Positions 9,114-15,722 of a stretch of 42,028 nt of DNA are shown in pieces. Source of the DNA: Caulobacter sp. Root655 (GTDB lineage: Bacteria; Pseudomonadota; Alphaproteobacteria; Caulobacterales; Caulobacteraceae). Below the pieces are notes generated by a model, which was not told where the DNA came from, did not search any database, and was given only the letters and a program-made list of their open reading frames with translations. Each line of letters starts with the position of its first letter. Within the stretch, counting starts at the first letter, position 1. The position numbers and the translations under genes are program-made. The DNA is taken from contig NZ_LMHC01000001.1 in NCBI RefSeq assembly GCF_001427665.1, positions 963,571 through 1,005,598 on the forward strand, written 5' to 3'.

Positions 9114-9524
9114 CTAGGCCTTGATGGCCAGGACGCGGACGCCGCGCGCCCGGCCCTCGGGGTCGGTCCACTGGAAGGTCTCGCCGGCGGTCATGCCGAC
9201 CAGGGCGGCGCCCACCGGGGAGAGCACCGAGATGCGGTTGTCGTCGATGCTGGCGTCGCGCGGCAGGCTGAGGCGGACCTTGCGGGTCTGGCCGTTGGAC
9301 AGGTCCTGGTAGTCGATGGTCGAGCCGATGCGGGCGAACGGGCGCGGCGCCTCGCCGGGCTCGACGATCAGGGCGCGGGCCATCTCCTGCGCCAGCACGC
9401 GGCCGCCCGGCGCGCGGCCGGCGGTGGCGTCGGCCAGGTTGGAGAGGATCTCGAAATCGGCCTCGGTCACATAGATCGTGGGGCGGGCCTGGGGGGTAAG
9501 GGTTTGAGTGGAAACGGTCGTCAT
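9114..9524 (-). CDS. rnk: Nucleoside diphosphate kinase regulator / GreA-GreB-family protein (Rnk)
   Basis: A 136-aa protein, the same length as Escherichia coli Rnk, which binds RNA polymerase through a Gre-factor-like C-terminal domain but has a shortened coiled coil. The N-terminal part (IYVTEADFEILSNL, then helices to VEPGEAP) is followed by the Gre-type C-terminal domain: IGSTIDYQDLSNGQTRKVRLSLP and ISVLSPVGAALVGMTAGETFQW. It is a single gene with a repeat-filled 3' gap and a long gene-poor 5' region. The probable role is modulation of transcription elongation by binding near the secondary channel, based on family knowledge. Confidence 0.88.
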   Translation of the reverse strand: MTTVSTQTLTPQARPTIYVTEADFEILSNLADATAGRAPGGRVLAQEMARALIVEPGEAPRPFARIGSTIDYQDLSNGQTRKVRLSLPRDASIDDNRISVLSPVGAALVGMTAGETFQWTDPEGRARGVRVLAIKA

Positions 9525-10049
9525 GTTGGCTTTCTAGGTTTGGCTTGAGCCTGGACCGGGGCTTCTTCTGGAAGGCGGGTCCGTGAAGGCTCGATAAGGC
9601 GCGCGCCCTGTGGCGCGAGCATTTCGTCCGATCTGGGGCTCTCGAGGAAAGAACACGGCGCTTTTCGTCAGGATCAAGCGCGGCGTGAGCCGGAGCCGAC
9701 CGTCTAGCGGTCGATCCTGGAAAGACGAGCCATGTGGAGTTTCAATGTCGCCCCGAGTTCTGGTTTGCGCATGGCGCGAACTCGGGGGTCAGAGGCCTTT
9801 GATCAGGCGTCCGGCGCGGTTCAGTCCATTCGAAAAGATCATGAACTGGCGCATGGTGACTGTAAGATGGGGGCTGGGGCCGCCAATGTCAAATCGGGGC
9901 GCCGCGGCGAGGCCGGCAAGCGGCTCCATGCGGCGGCGAGGTGATCGGCGGCTCAATCCCTGGGGGCGAGATCGCGAGGGTTGAGTTTCCGGCTTCTAAC
10001 GACCTGGCTTCCGGTCTAGCGTCGGAAGCCAAGAGGCGGGGTTGGGGGC
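9525..10049. other. Gene-poor 525-bp region with several hairpins
   Basis: No open frame here has convincing codon use or a good start site. I see three stem-loops: GACCG/CGGTC near 9698-9712; CCCCGAGTTC (9751-9760) pairing with GAACTCGGGG (9778-9787); and TGGCTTCCG (10005-10013) pairing with CGGAAGCCA (10023-10031) just ahead of the lipoprotein gene. Base composition looks less G/C-rich than the flanking genes. It could be a decayed gene, an untranslated RNA or leaders of the flanking genes. Confidence 0.4.
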
Positions 10050-10547
10050 ATGGCCGTGAGAAAGATTTCCACCCTTTTGGCGCTTGTCGCCGCGTGCTGG
10101 CTGTCGGCGTGTAGCGGCGACGTGCGCTCGACCAAGCTGACGCCGGAATTGCTTGAAGACCAGGCCAAGCTGCAGCGCGTCGTCAACCGCCTGGAGCCTC
10201 AGGAACGTAAGCTCTTCGCGCACTATCTGATGAACCGGACGGTGATGGCCAGCCCGCTGGGCGCCATGGGCTCGACCTTGGTGACATCGGAAGGAAAGGA
10301 CCCCGCGACGGTCGGCGAGGCGATCGAGGTGGTCCGCCGGGCGGACGACCTCAGCGCAAGGCGTGACGTGTTGATCAAGGAGCGGGACGCCAAGGAAGCC
10401 GTCCTCGACGCCAAGCGAAAGAAGCTGAACGATGTCGCCGAGGCGGCGGGATGGGCGTCCAAGGAGGTCGACGCCGCGAACGCGGTCATCGACGAGATCA
10501 AGGCGATGCGCCAGGATTACGACGCCCGCATCGCCGCGATCAAATAG
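10050..10547 (+). CDS. Predicted lipoprotein with C-terminal coiled coil
   Basis: A 165-aa protein of unknown function. The N-terminus (KISTLLALVAACWLSAC) is a lipoprotein signal peptide with lipobox LSAC, so it is probably lipid-anchored in the periplasm. The rest is mostly charged helix: EDQAKLQRVVNRLEPQERKL, then a hydrophobic middle segment (VMASPLGAMGSTL), then RRDVLIKERDAKEAVLDAKRKKL with coiled-coil-like heptads to the end. It is a single gene downstream of a stem-loop-rich gap and upstream of the oppositely oriented tRNA-Ser. I do not recognise a named family. Confidence 0.75.
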   Translation: MAVRKISTLLALVAACWLSACSGDVRSTKLTPELLEDQAKLQRVVNRLEPQERKLFAHYLMNRTVMASPLGAMGSTLVTSEGKDPATVGEAIEVVRRADDLSARRDVLIKERDAKEAVLDAKRKKLNDVAEAAGWASKEVDAANAVIDEIKAMRQDYDARIAAIK

Positions 10548-10578
10548 CGCCGGAGGGAAGTTGGGGCGGATGGAGCGG

Positions 10579-10668
10579 TGGCGGTGAGAGAGGGATTCGA
10601 ACCCTCGTTAGGCTTTCACCTAAACACGCTTTCCAAGCGTGCGCCATCAACCACTCGGCCACCTCACC
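10579..10668 (-). tRNA. tRNA-Ser (anticodon GGA)
   Basis: A 90-base type II tRNA including an encoded CCA end. The acceptor stem GGTGAGG/TCTCACC, D-arm GGCCGAGTGGTTGA, anticodon loop TTGGAAA (GGA), long variable arm TTTAGGTGAAAGCCTAA and T-arm GAGGGTTCGAATCCCTC are all present. It decodes UCC/UCU. No attachment-site duplication or integrase is seen beside it. Confidence 0.96.
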
Positions 10669-10820
10669 ATGCGCACCAGATGTAGAAGGCGGTTGAAGCC
10701 CCCGACGCAGGAAGGGGCGCAATATACTCAGGAAGGTTGCGGGCACAAGCCGCCTTGCGGGATGAAACGTGGCCGCCGGCGACTTATATTGACCGGTGGG
10801 TTGCTCATCGAGGCCAGGCC

Positions 10821-11474
10821 ATGCCGCTGACCAGGAAAACCCTGGACCTGCCGACCGTCGACACCGCCCTGCCGGGGCGCGCGGCCGCGATCCCGACGGC
10901 CCGGACCCACTTCGTCAACGGCCATCCTCTGAAGGGGCCCTATCCCGACGGGACGGAGATCGCGGTGTTCGCCATGGGCTGTTTCTGGGGCGTGGAGCGG
11001 ATCTTCTGGAAGATCCCGGGCGTCCATGTCACCGCCGCCGGCTACGCGGCGGGGATCACGCCCAACCCCACCTATCAGGAGGTCCGCACCGGCCGCACCG
11101 GCCACGCCGAGGTGGTGCAGGTGGTGTTCGATCCGCGGTCCGTCAGCTACGAGACCCTGCTCAAGGCCTTCTGGGAAAACCATGATCCCACCCAGGGCCC
11201 GCGCCAGGGCGGCGACGTCGGCGCGCAATATCGTTCGGGACTCTACGTGACTTCCGACTCGCAGGCCGCGGCGGCGGTGGCCAGCAAGGAGGCCTATCAG
11301 CAGGCCCTCGACGCCCAGGGCCTGGGCGACATCACTACCGAGATCGGCGCGGCCGGACCGTTCTATTTCGCCGAGGCCTATCACCAGCAATACCTGGCCA
11401 AGAATTCCGAGGGCTATTGCGGCGTCGGCGGAACCGGTGTGGATTGCCCAATCGGCGTAGCCGTCGAGGCTTGA
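10821..11474 (+). CDS. msrA: Peptide-methionine (S)-S-oxide reductase
   Basis: A 217-aa MsrA, which reduces methionine S-sulfoxide in proteins and free methionine. The catalytic motif GCFWGVE (Cys54) is followed by [27 protein letters not shown], by [23 protein letters not shown], and by two C-terminal recycling cysteines (Cys200 in GYCGVGG, Cys209 in DCP). The length and the extended N-terminus match the longer MsrA class. ATG at 10821 is chosen because the family similarity (the [10 protein letters not shown] leader) begins there; an earlier in-frame start would run back toward the tRNA. The SMI1/KNR4 gene follows within four bases. Confidence 0.96.
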   Translation: MPLTRKTLDLPTVDTALPGRAAAIPTARTHFVNGHPLKGPYPDGTEIAVFAMGCFWGVERIFWKIPGVHVTAAGYAAGITPNPTYQEVRTGRTGHAEVVQVVFDPRSVSYETLLKAFWENHDPTQGPRQGGDVGAQYRSGLYVTSDSQAAAAVASKEAYQQALDAQGLGDITTEIGAAGPFYFAEAYHQQYLAKNSEGYCGVGGTGVDCPIGVAVEA

Positions 11475-11477
11475 CGA

Positions 11478-11960
11478 TTGGAGCGCCGCTTGTCCCTCGA
11501 ACGATTCATTGAAAAGTGGACGCACGAAGACTATCCGCCGGAGAAGGTCTCCGGGCCCGGCCTGGAGGCCGTCGAGGCGCGGTTCGGCTTTGTCTTGCCC
11601 GGGGACTACCGACAGGCGGTCCTGGCGCACGGCCTACCCCGGCCGACCATCGCGCTGCTCGACGGCATCCTGGCGGCCGACCTGGATTTCCCCGACGTGT
11701 CGGACTTCCTCGCGCCCGAGGAGATCGTCCGGCTCACGGACGATTGGCGGGGCGGCGGCATGCCGGACCACCTCGTCACCTTCGCCCACGATTGCGGGGG
11801 CAACCTGTTCTGTTTCGACGCCGGGCCCGGCGCGGATCACGCGACCGTGTGGTTCTGGGACCATGACGACGGTAGCGTGACCGTCGCCGCCGACAGCTTC
11901 GCGACCTGGATCGAGCGGTTCTGTTCGGTCGAACCCGCGGGAGACGACTTCGAGCCATGA
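11478..11960 (+). CDS. SMI1/KNR4 family protein
   Basis: A 160-aa protein with the SMI1/KNR4 (SUKH) fold: the opening GPGLEAVEARFGFVLPGDYRQAVLAHG, a middle FLAPEEIVRLTDDW, then LVTFAHDCGGNLFCFDAG and VWFWDHDDG, and a terminal helix SFATWIERF. Many bacterial members are immunity proteins of contact-dependent or polymorphic toxins; others are housekeeping. No toxin gene lies beside it, so immunity is only a possibility. The start is a TTG at 11478 or, with GGAG six bases ahead, a TTG at 11490. It overlaps the next gene by ATGA and follows msrA closely, so the three probably form one transcript. Confidence 0.83.
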   Translation: MERRLSLERFIEKWTHEDYPPEKVSGPGLEAVEARFGFVLPGDYRQAVLAHGLPRPTIALLDGILAADLDFPDVSDFLAPEEIVRLTDDWRGGGMPDHLVTFAHDCGGNLFCFDAGPGADHATVWFWDHDDGSVTVAADSFATWIERFCSVEPAGDDFEP

Positions 11961-12304
11961 CCCCCGAAGCCTTCGACGCCGCCGCCATGGCCCTGCCGGG
12001 CGCGACCATGACCATCCAGTGGGGCGACGACCACGTCTACAAGGTGGGCGGCAAGATGTTCGCCGTGATGGGCGGGGCGGTCGGTCGCAACGGCTTTTCG
12101 CTGAAGGCCTCGGACGTGGCGTTCGAGGTGCTGAGCGAGACCGGCCGGGCCACGCCGGCCCCCTATCTGGCGCGGGCCAAGTGGCTGCATTTCGACGACA
12201 TGGCCTCCCAGGACGACGCCGAGGTCGCCGACTGGCTGAAGACCGCCCACGGCCTGATCGCCGCCAAGCTGACCCGGAAGGCGCGGGCGGAGCTGGGGCT
12301 CTAA
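11957..12304 (+). CDS. MmcQ/YjbR family protein
   Basis: A 115-aa member of the MmcQ/YjbR (CyaY-like fold) family, probably DNA-binding by family assignment. Characteristic segments are ALPGATMTIQWGDDHVYKVGGKMFAVMG, FSLKASDVAFEVLSE, APYLARAKWLHFD and the closing LIAAKLTRKARAELGL. It starts inside the stop of the SMI1/KNR4 gene (ATGA) and ends in a 4-base overlap with the stop of the opposing DUF599 gene. Its cellular job is not established. Confidence 0.88.
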   Translation: MTPEAFDAAAMALPGATMTIQWGDDHVYKVGGKMFAVMGGAVGRNGFSLKASDVAFEVLSETGRATPAPYLARAKWLHFDDMASQDDAEVADWLKTAHGLIAAKLTRKARAELGL

Positions 12305-13056
12305 ACCGCTTCCTCGTCCTTGGGCAGGTGCGGGCCGGTGATCACCGGCTGGCGCTCGAGGATCTCGCGGATCTTGCGCACGGCGGTCGAGGCGGCGCTG
12401 CGGCGCTGGCGCCAGAGCAGCAAGGCCATGGCCCCGCCGGTGGCCACGCCGAAGGGGATCGGGCCCAGCACCCAGGCCGCCGCCGCCAGGGCGAAGTAGT
12501 AACCCCGCACCCCGGCGTTGAAGGCCGAGAGGGCCGGGTTGAGGATGCCGCCGGCGGCCTCGGCATAGTCTTCCAGCACCGCGCGCGGCGCCCACATCGG
12601 CGTCGCCCCGATGGCGGCCAGGCAATAGTTCATCTGCCGGATCGCCCAGATGAAGTCGAGCAGGCCCCGGGCCAGGGCGATCAGCACCAGGCCCAGCTTG
12701 ATCTGGAACAGCTGCGACGAGGCCGGCGCCAGGCCGGCGATGTCTTCAATGCTCTTCCAGGCGCTGTCGCCGCCGAACAGCACCCCGGCCGCGGCGGCGA
12801 TCAGGATCAGGTTGGATGAGGCGAAGAACGAGGCGGAGTTGATGGCGTGGCCCAGAAGCTGGCCGTCCAGCAGGGCGACCTCGCGCACCGCCATCTCGGC
12901 CATCCACCGCCGGCGGATCACCGTCATGTCGGTGTTGATGACGTTGCGCGCGTGACCCAGCCGCTTCAGCAGCGGTTCGTAGAACAGCCAGCAGAAGATG
13001 AAGAACGTCAGGACGACGATGTCGAGGATCGGCAGGGGCAGGGACGGAAGGTGCAT
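12301..13056 (-). CDS. DUF599 family inner-membrane protein
   Basis: A 251-aa membrane protein matching DUF599. The first helix (LDIVVLTFFIFCWLFYEPLL) is followed by a conserved amphipathic part (RNVINTDMTVIRRRWMAEMAVREVALLDGQL) and further helices at about residues 78-96, 113-140 and 185-225. The family-typical FIWAIRQMNYCLAAIGA and NAGVRGYYFALAAAAWVLGP are present, and the C-terminal tail is charged and cytoplasmic. Function is unknown. It is downstream of, and codirectional with, the MHS transporter gene with a 53-base gap, so an operon is possible. Confidence 0.87.
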   Translation of the reverse strand: MHLPSLPLPILDIVVLTFFIFCWLFYEPLLKRLGHARNVINTDMTVIRRRWMAEMAVREVALLDGQLLGHAINSASFFASSNLILIAAAAGVLFGGDSAWKSIEDIAGLAPASSQLFQIKLGLVLIALARGLLDFIWAIRQMNYCLAAIGATPMWAPRAVLEDYAEAAGGILNPALSAFNAGVRGYYFALAAAAWVLGPIPFGVATGGAMALLLWRQRRSAASTAVRKIREILERQPVITGPHLPKDEEAV

Positions 13057-13109
13057 GGGGCGAGCTTAGGTCTGGAACGAGAGTCGGTGAAAGGGGTGTG
13101 TGACCGGTA

Positions 13110-14552
13110 TCAGTCCTCGAGGATCAGGCTGTGCTTGCCGGTGTCGCGTAGCAGCAGCGCCACGACCAGGCCGACGGCCATGATCGCCGACACATAGAGG
13201 TAGAAGCCGCTTTCCATCCCCTCGCGCTTGAACCACAGGGCGACATATTCGGCCGTGCCGCCGAACGCGGCGTTGCCGATGGCGTAGGGCAGGGCGACGC
13301 CCAGGGCGCGCACATGGGTGGGGAACAGCTCGGCCTTCACCACGGCGCTGATCGAGGTGTAGCCCGACTGCACGACCAGGGCGGCGAAGATCAGGCCGAA
13401 GGCGATCAGCGGGCTGGCGGCCTTGGCGGTCAGGGTGAACACCGGCCAGGCGATCAGGGCGCCCACCCCGAAGGCGAAGACCAGCATGGTCTTGCGCCCC
13501 AGCTTGTCCGACAGCCAGCCGAACAGCGGCTGGATCAACATGAAGCCGGCCAGGGTGGCCAGGTTGATCGCCCCCGCCGTCGCCTTGGAGAAGCCGGCGG
13601 TGTTGGTCAGGAACTTCAGCATGTAGGTGGTGTAGGCGTAGAAGGCCAAGGAGCCGGCGGCGGTCAGGCCGATGATCGCCAGGGTCTGCTTGGGATGGCG
13701 CGAGACCAGCGGCGCGGCCAGGGCCACATAGGTCAGGAGCAGCAGCACCACCGACGCGCCCTGGGCCGCGCCGGCGAAGCTCCAGGCGGTGAAGCCGACG
13801 ATCATCGCCGCCACGGTGAGCAGCAGCAGGCCGCCGACGCTGGCCACCTGCCGGGTGCTGATCGGGTCGTGCCGGGTGACGTTCTGGTGCGAGACGCTCT
13901 CTTCGATGCCGGTGCGGATCCAGAACACCACCACGGCCAGGGCCGCGCCGACGAAGAACGGGATGCGCCAGCCCCAGTCGGCCAGCTGCTGTTTGTCCAG
14001 GGTGTTTTGCAGGATCACCAGCACCAGGGCCGCCACCAGCTGGCCCATGATCAGGGTCACGTACTGGAAGCTGGACCAGAAGCCGCGGCGCTGCTTGCCG
14101 GCCATCTCGCTCATGTAGGTGGCGCTGGCCCCGTATTCGCCGCCCACCGACAGGCCCTGCAGCAGGCGGGCCAGCAGCAGGATCACCGGGGCGGCGTCAC
14201 CGATGGTGGCGTGGCCGGGGCACAGGGCGATGACCAGCGAGCCGGCGCACATCAGCCCGACCGCCAGGGTCAGGCCGGCCTTGCGGCCCTTGCGGTCGGC
14301 ATAGAGCCCCATCAGCCAGGCGCCGACCGGGCGGGCCCCGAAGCCGACGGCGAAGATGGCGGCGGTCTGCATCAGCTGGGCGGTCTGGTCGCCCTTGGGG
14401 AAGAAGACCTTGGCGAAATAGATCGAGAAGGCGGCGTAGGCGAACCAGTCGTACCATTCGACCAGGTTGCCGGCCGAGCCGCCGAGGATGGCCCGGGTGC
14501 GCCGCCAGGGGCTCATGGGAGCGAGAGCCGCCGGCATGGTGGTGTCGGTCAT
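13110..14552 (-). CDS. MFS transporter, metabolite:H+ symporter (KgtP/ProP-like)
   Basis: A 480-aa major facilitator of the metabolite:H+ symporter group, which takes up dicarboxylates, alpha-ketoglutarate or osmolytes. Diagnostic pieces are GNLVEWYDWFAYAAFSIYFAKVFFP in helix 1, GARPVGAWLMGLYADRKGRK (the loop 2-3 signature), LLQGLSVGGEYGASATYMSEM, and a second-half GWLSDKLGRK. Twelve helices are expected. The ATG at 14552 is chosen because family similarity begins just after it and GGGGGC lies upstream. KgtP-like alpha-ketoglutarate uptake is the closest guess; the substrate is not proven. Confidence 0.9.
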   Translation of the reverse strand: MTDTTMPAALAPMSPWRRTRAILGGSAGNLVEWYDWFAYAAFSIYFAKVFFPKGDQTAQLMQTAAIFAVGFGARPVGAWLMGLYADRKGRKAGLTLAVGLMCAGSLVIALCPGHATIGDAAPVILLLARLLQGLSVGGEYGASATYMSEMAGKQRRGFWSSFQYVTLIMGQLVAALVLVILQNTLDKQQLADWGWRIPFFVGAALAVVVFWIRTGIEESVSHQNVTRHDPISTRQVASVGGLLLLTVAAMIVGFTAWSFAGAAQGASVVLLLLTYVALAAPLVSRHPKQTLAIIGLTAAGSLAFYAYTTYMLKFLTNTAGFSKATAGAINLATLAGFMLIQPLFGWLSDKLGRKTMLVFAFGVGALIAWPVFTLTAKAASPLIAFGLIFAALVVQSGYTSISAVVKAELFPTHVRALGVALPYAIGNAAFGGTAEYVALWFKREGMESGFYLYVSAIMAVGLVVALLLRDTGKHSLILED

Positions 14553-14648
14553 GTTGCCCCCGCGACTCTGATCTTGCCGCGACCTTAGGCGAACATCGAT
14601 CGCCAAGGAATGGGGCGAGGCGACGAGAGCGGGAACGTGCGCGTGGTC

Positions 14649-14674
14649 GGGGACACACGCATGCGTGTGTCCCC
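14649..14674. repeat. 26-bp perfect palindrome
   Basis: GGGGACACACGCA at 14649-14661 is followed at once by its exact reverse complement TGCGTGTGTCCCC at 14662-14674, with no spacer. It lies 11 bases beyond the stop of the DUF3309 gene and about 100 bases upstream of the MHS transporter start on the same strand. It could be a transcription end for the first gene, an operator for the second, or a dispersed repeat. No T-run follows on the minus strand. Confidence 0.8.
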
Positions 14675-14684
14675 AGGGGTGTCG

Positions 14685-14840
14685 CTAGATCCTGCCCAGC
14701 AGCACCAGGATGATCAGGATGATCAGAATCAGGCCCAGGCCGCCGCTGGGATAGTAGCCCCACGAGCGGCTGTGGCCCCAGGCCGGCAGGGCGCCGACCA
14801 GGGCCAGGATCAGGATGATGATGAGGATCGTGCCAAGCAT
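14685..14840 (-). CDS. DUF3309 family small membrane protein
   Basis: A 51-aa protein matching DUF3309: an N-terminal helix (MLGTILIIILILALVGALPAW), a short loop with the family motif HSRSWGYYPSGGLGLIL, then a second helix (IILIILVLLG). The AAGGAGA site about 8 bases before the ATG at 14840 decides the start over an in-frame one at 14867. Two transmembrane segments in a very short protein suggest an inner-membrane peptide. Function is unknown. It stands alone, with the 26-bp palindrome just beyond its stop. Confidence 0.85.
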   Translation of the reverse strand: MLGTILIIILILALVGALPAWGHSRSWGYYPSGGLGLILIILIILVLLGRI

Positions 14841-14942
14841 GTCCACGTCTCCTTTCCGTCCGGACACTTCGCGCGCCCGAGTTCGGAAAAGGGAAATGCG
14901 AGGGGCGCGGCCAAGGTTCCGGCCGCGCTCAGGCCCCGATCG

Positions 14943-15317
14943 TCAGCCGAACCTGTAGCCGCAGAGCTTGTTGCCATCCAGGTCGCGGAAATAGGCGAAA
15001 TAGACGCCCGGCATCCGCTCGCCCGGCGCGCCCTCGCACGTCGCGCCCAGCTCCAGGGCCTTGGCGTGGAAGGCCGCGACCTCCTCGACGCTGTCGAAGC
15101 TGAAGCCGCCCATCGACCCGTTGCCGATACAGGCCGGGTTGCCATCATACGGCCCCAGCACGCCGAACAGCCCCGTGCCCTTGCCGCGATAGAGCCGGCC
15201 GCCCGAGGCGTGCTCGTGCACCGACGCCATGCCGATCGAGCCGAGCAGCGCGTCGTAGAAGGCCTTGGCCTCTTCGAGCCTGTTGGACCCCACCGTGAAA
15301 TAACCGACCTTGGCCAT
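14943..15317 (-). CDS. VOC (glyoxalase/bleomycin-resistance fold) family protein
   Basis: A 124-aa vicinal-oxygen-chelate-fold protein. Two beta-alpha-beta-beta-beta modules are visible: KVGYFTVGSNRLEEAKAFYDALL then GVLGPYDGNPACIGNGSMGGFSFDSVEEVAAFHAKALELG, ending MPGVYFAYFRDLDGNKLCGYRFG, where DLDGNKL is the usual C-terminal signature. The GGAGG site seven bases ahead supports the ATG. Enzymatic activity is not assured, since the metal-ligand set typical of glyoxalase I is incomplete. It is probably a single-gene unit. Confidence 0.87.
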   Translation of the reverse strand: MAKVGYFTVGSNRLEEAKAFYDALLGSIGMASVHEHASGGRLYRGKGTGLFGVLGPYDGNPACIGNGSMGGFSFDSVEEVAAFHAKALELGATCEGAPGERMPGVYFAYFRDLDGNKLCGYRFG

Positions 15318-15442
15318 GCGCCGTCCTCCCGTGCGTTGTTTTGCCGAACGCTATCACGTCGGGGAGGGGAGGCAACGCCGAGCCGCCGGACACGCCGCGA
15401 AGGCGGGGCGCGCGCTCCCCGCTTTCGCCACGGGCCCGTCGG

Positions 15443-15625
15443 CTATTTCGCGTCGTCGGAGGGCGGCGCGGGCGCCTTTGGCTTGGCATAGATTTTATGC
15501 GCGGCGACAGCTAACGTGAAATACAGGCTCGCCGCGATGACGTGATGAAAAGGACAATCGAAGAGCGCGTTGATCCCGAGGACTGCGTGGACGCAGCAGT
15601 AAGTCCGAACAAGTAGATTGTGCAT
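15443..15625 (-). CDS. Small hypothetical membrane protein (60 aa), divergent from the NTPase gene
   Basis: A 60-aa protein starting MHNLLVRTYCC, supported by GGAGG five bases upstream of the ATG. A hydrophobic stretch (HHVIAASLYFTLAVAAHKIY, about residues 28-47) could be one transmembrane helix. The tail KPKAPAPPSDDAK is proline-rich and charged. Two cysteines lie near the N-terminus and one in the middle. Base use is AT-richer than in most neighbours, like the adjacent NTPase gene, whose start is about 98 bases away on the other strand, so they may share a control region. No family is recognised. The frame is longer upstream, but that part has no coding character. Confidence 0.55.
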   Translation of the reverse strand: MHNLLVRTYCCVHAVLGINALFDCPFHHVIAASLYFTLAVAAHKIYAKPKAPAPPSDDAK

Positions 15626-15722
15626 TTGAACCTCCACCTTGCACGGGGAGCTTCTTCGAAGAGGGGGCAATCTAAACCCGTCTGAGGAGGACAGATCCCG
15701 GACAACAATCGGACAACGGAAC

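Noticed and set aside
9610..9984. Plus-strand frame of 124 codons in the gene-poor gap
   Set aside because: Arginine/proline-rich, no ribosome site, poor codon use and stem-loops inside it.
10579..10668. tRNA-Ser as an integration site for a mobile element
   Set aside because: No integrase, no duplicated 3' tRNA end and no change of gene content on either side.
11478..11960. SMI1/KNR4 gene as an immunity gene of a toxin system
   Set aside because: No toxin, Rhs or secretion gene nearby; it is embedded in an msrA-yjbR-like run.
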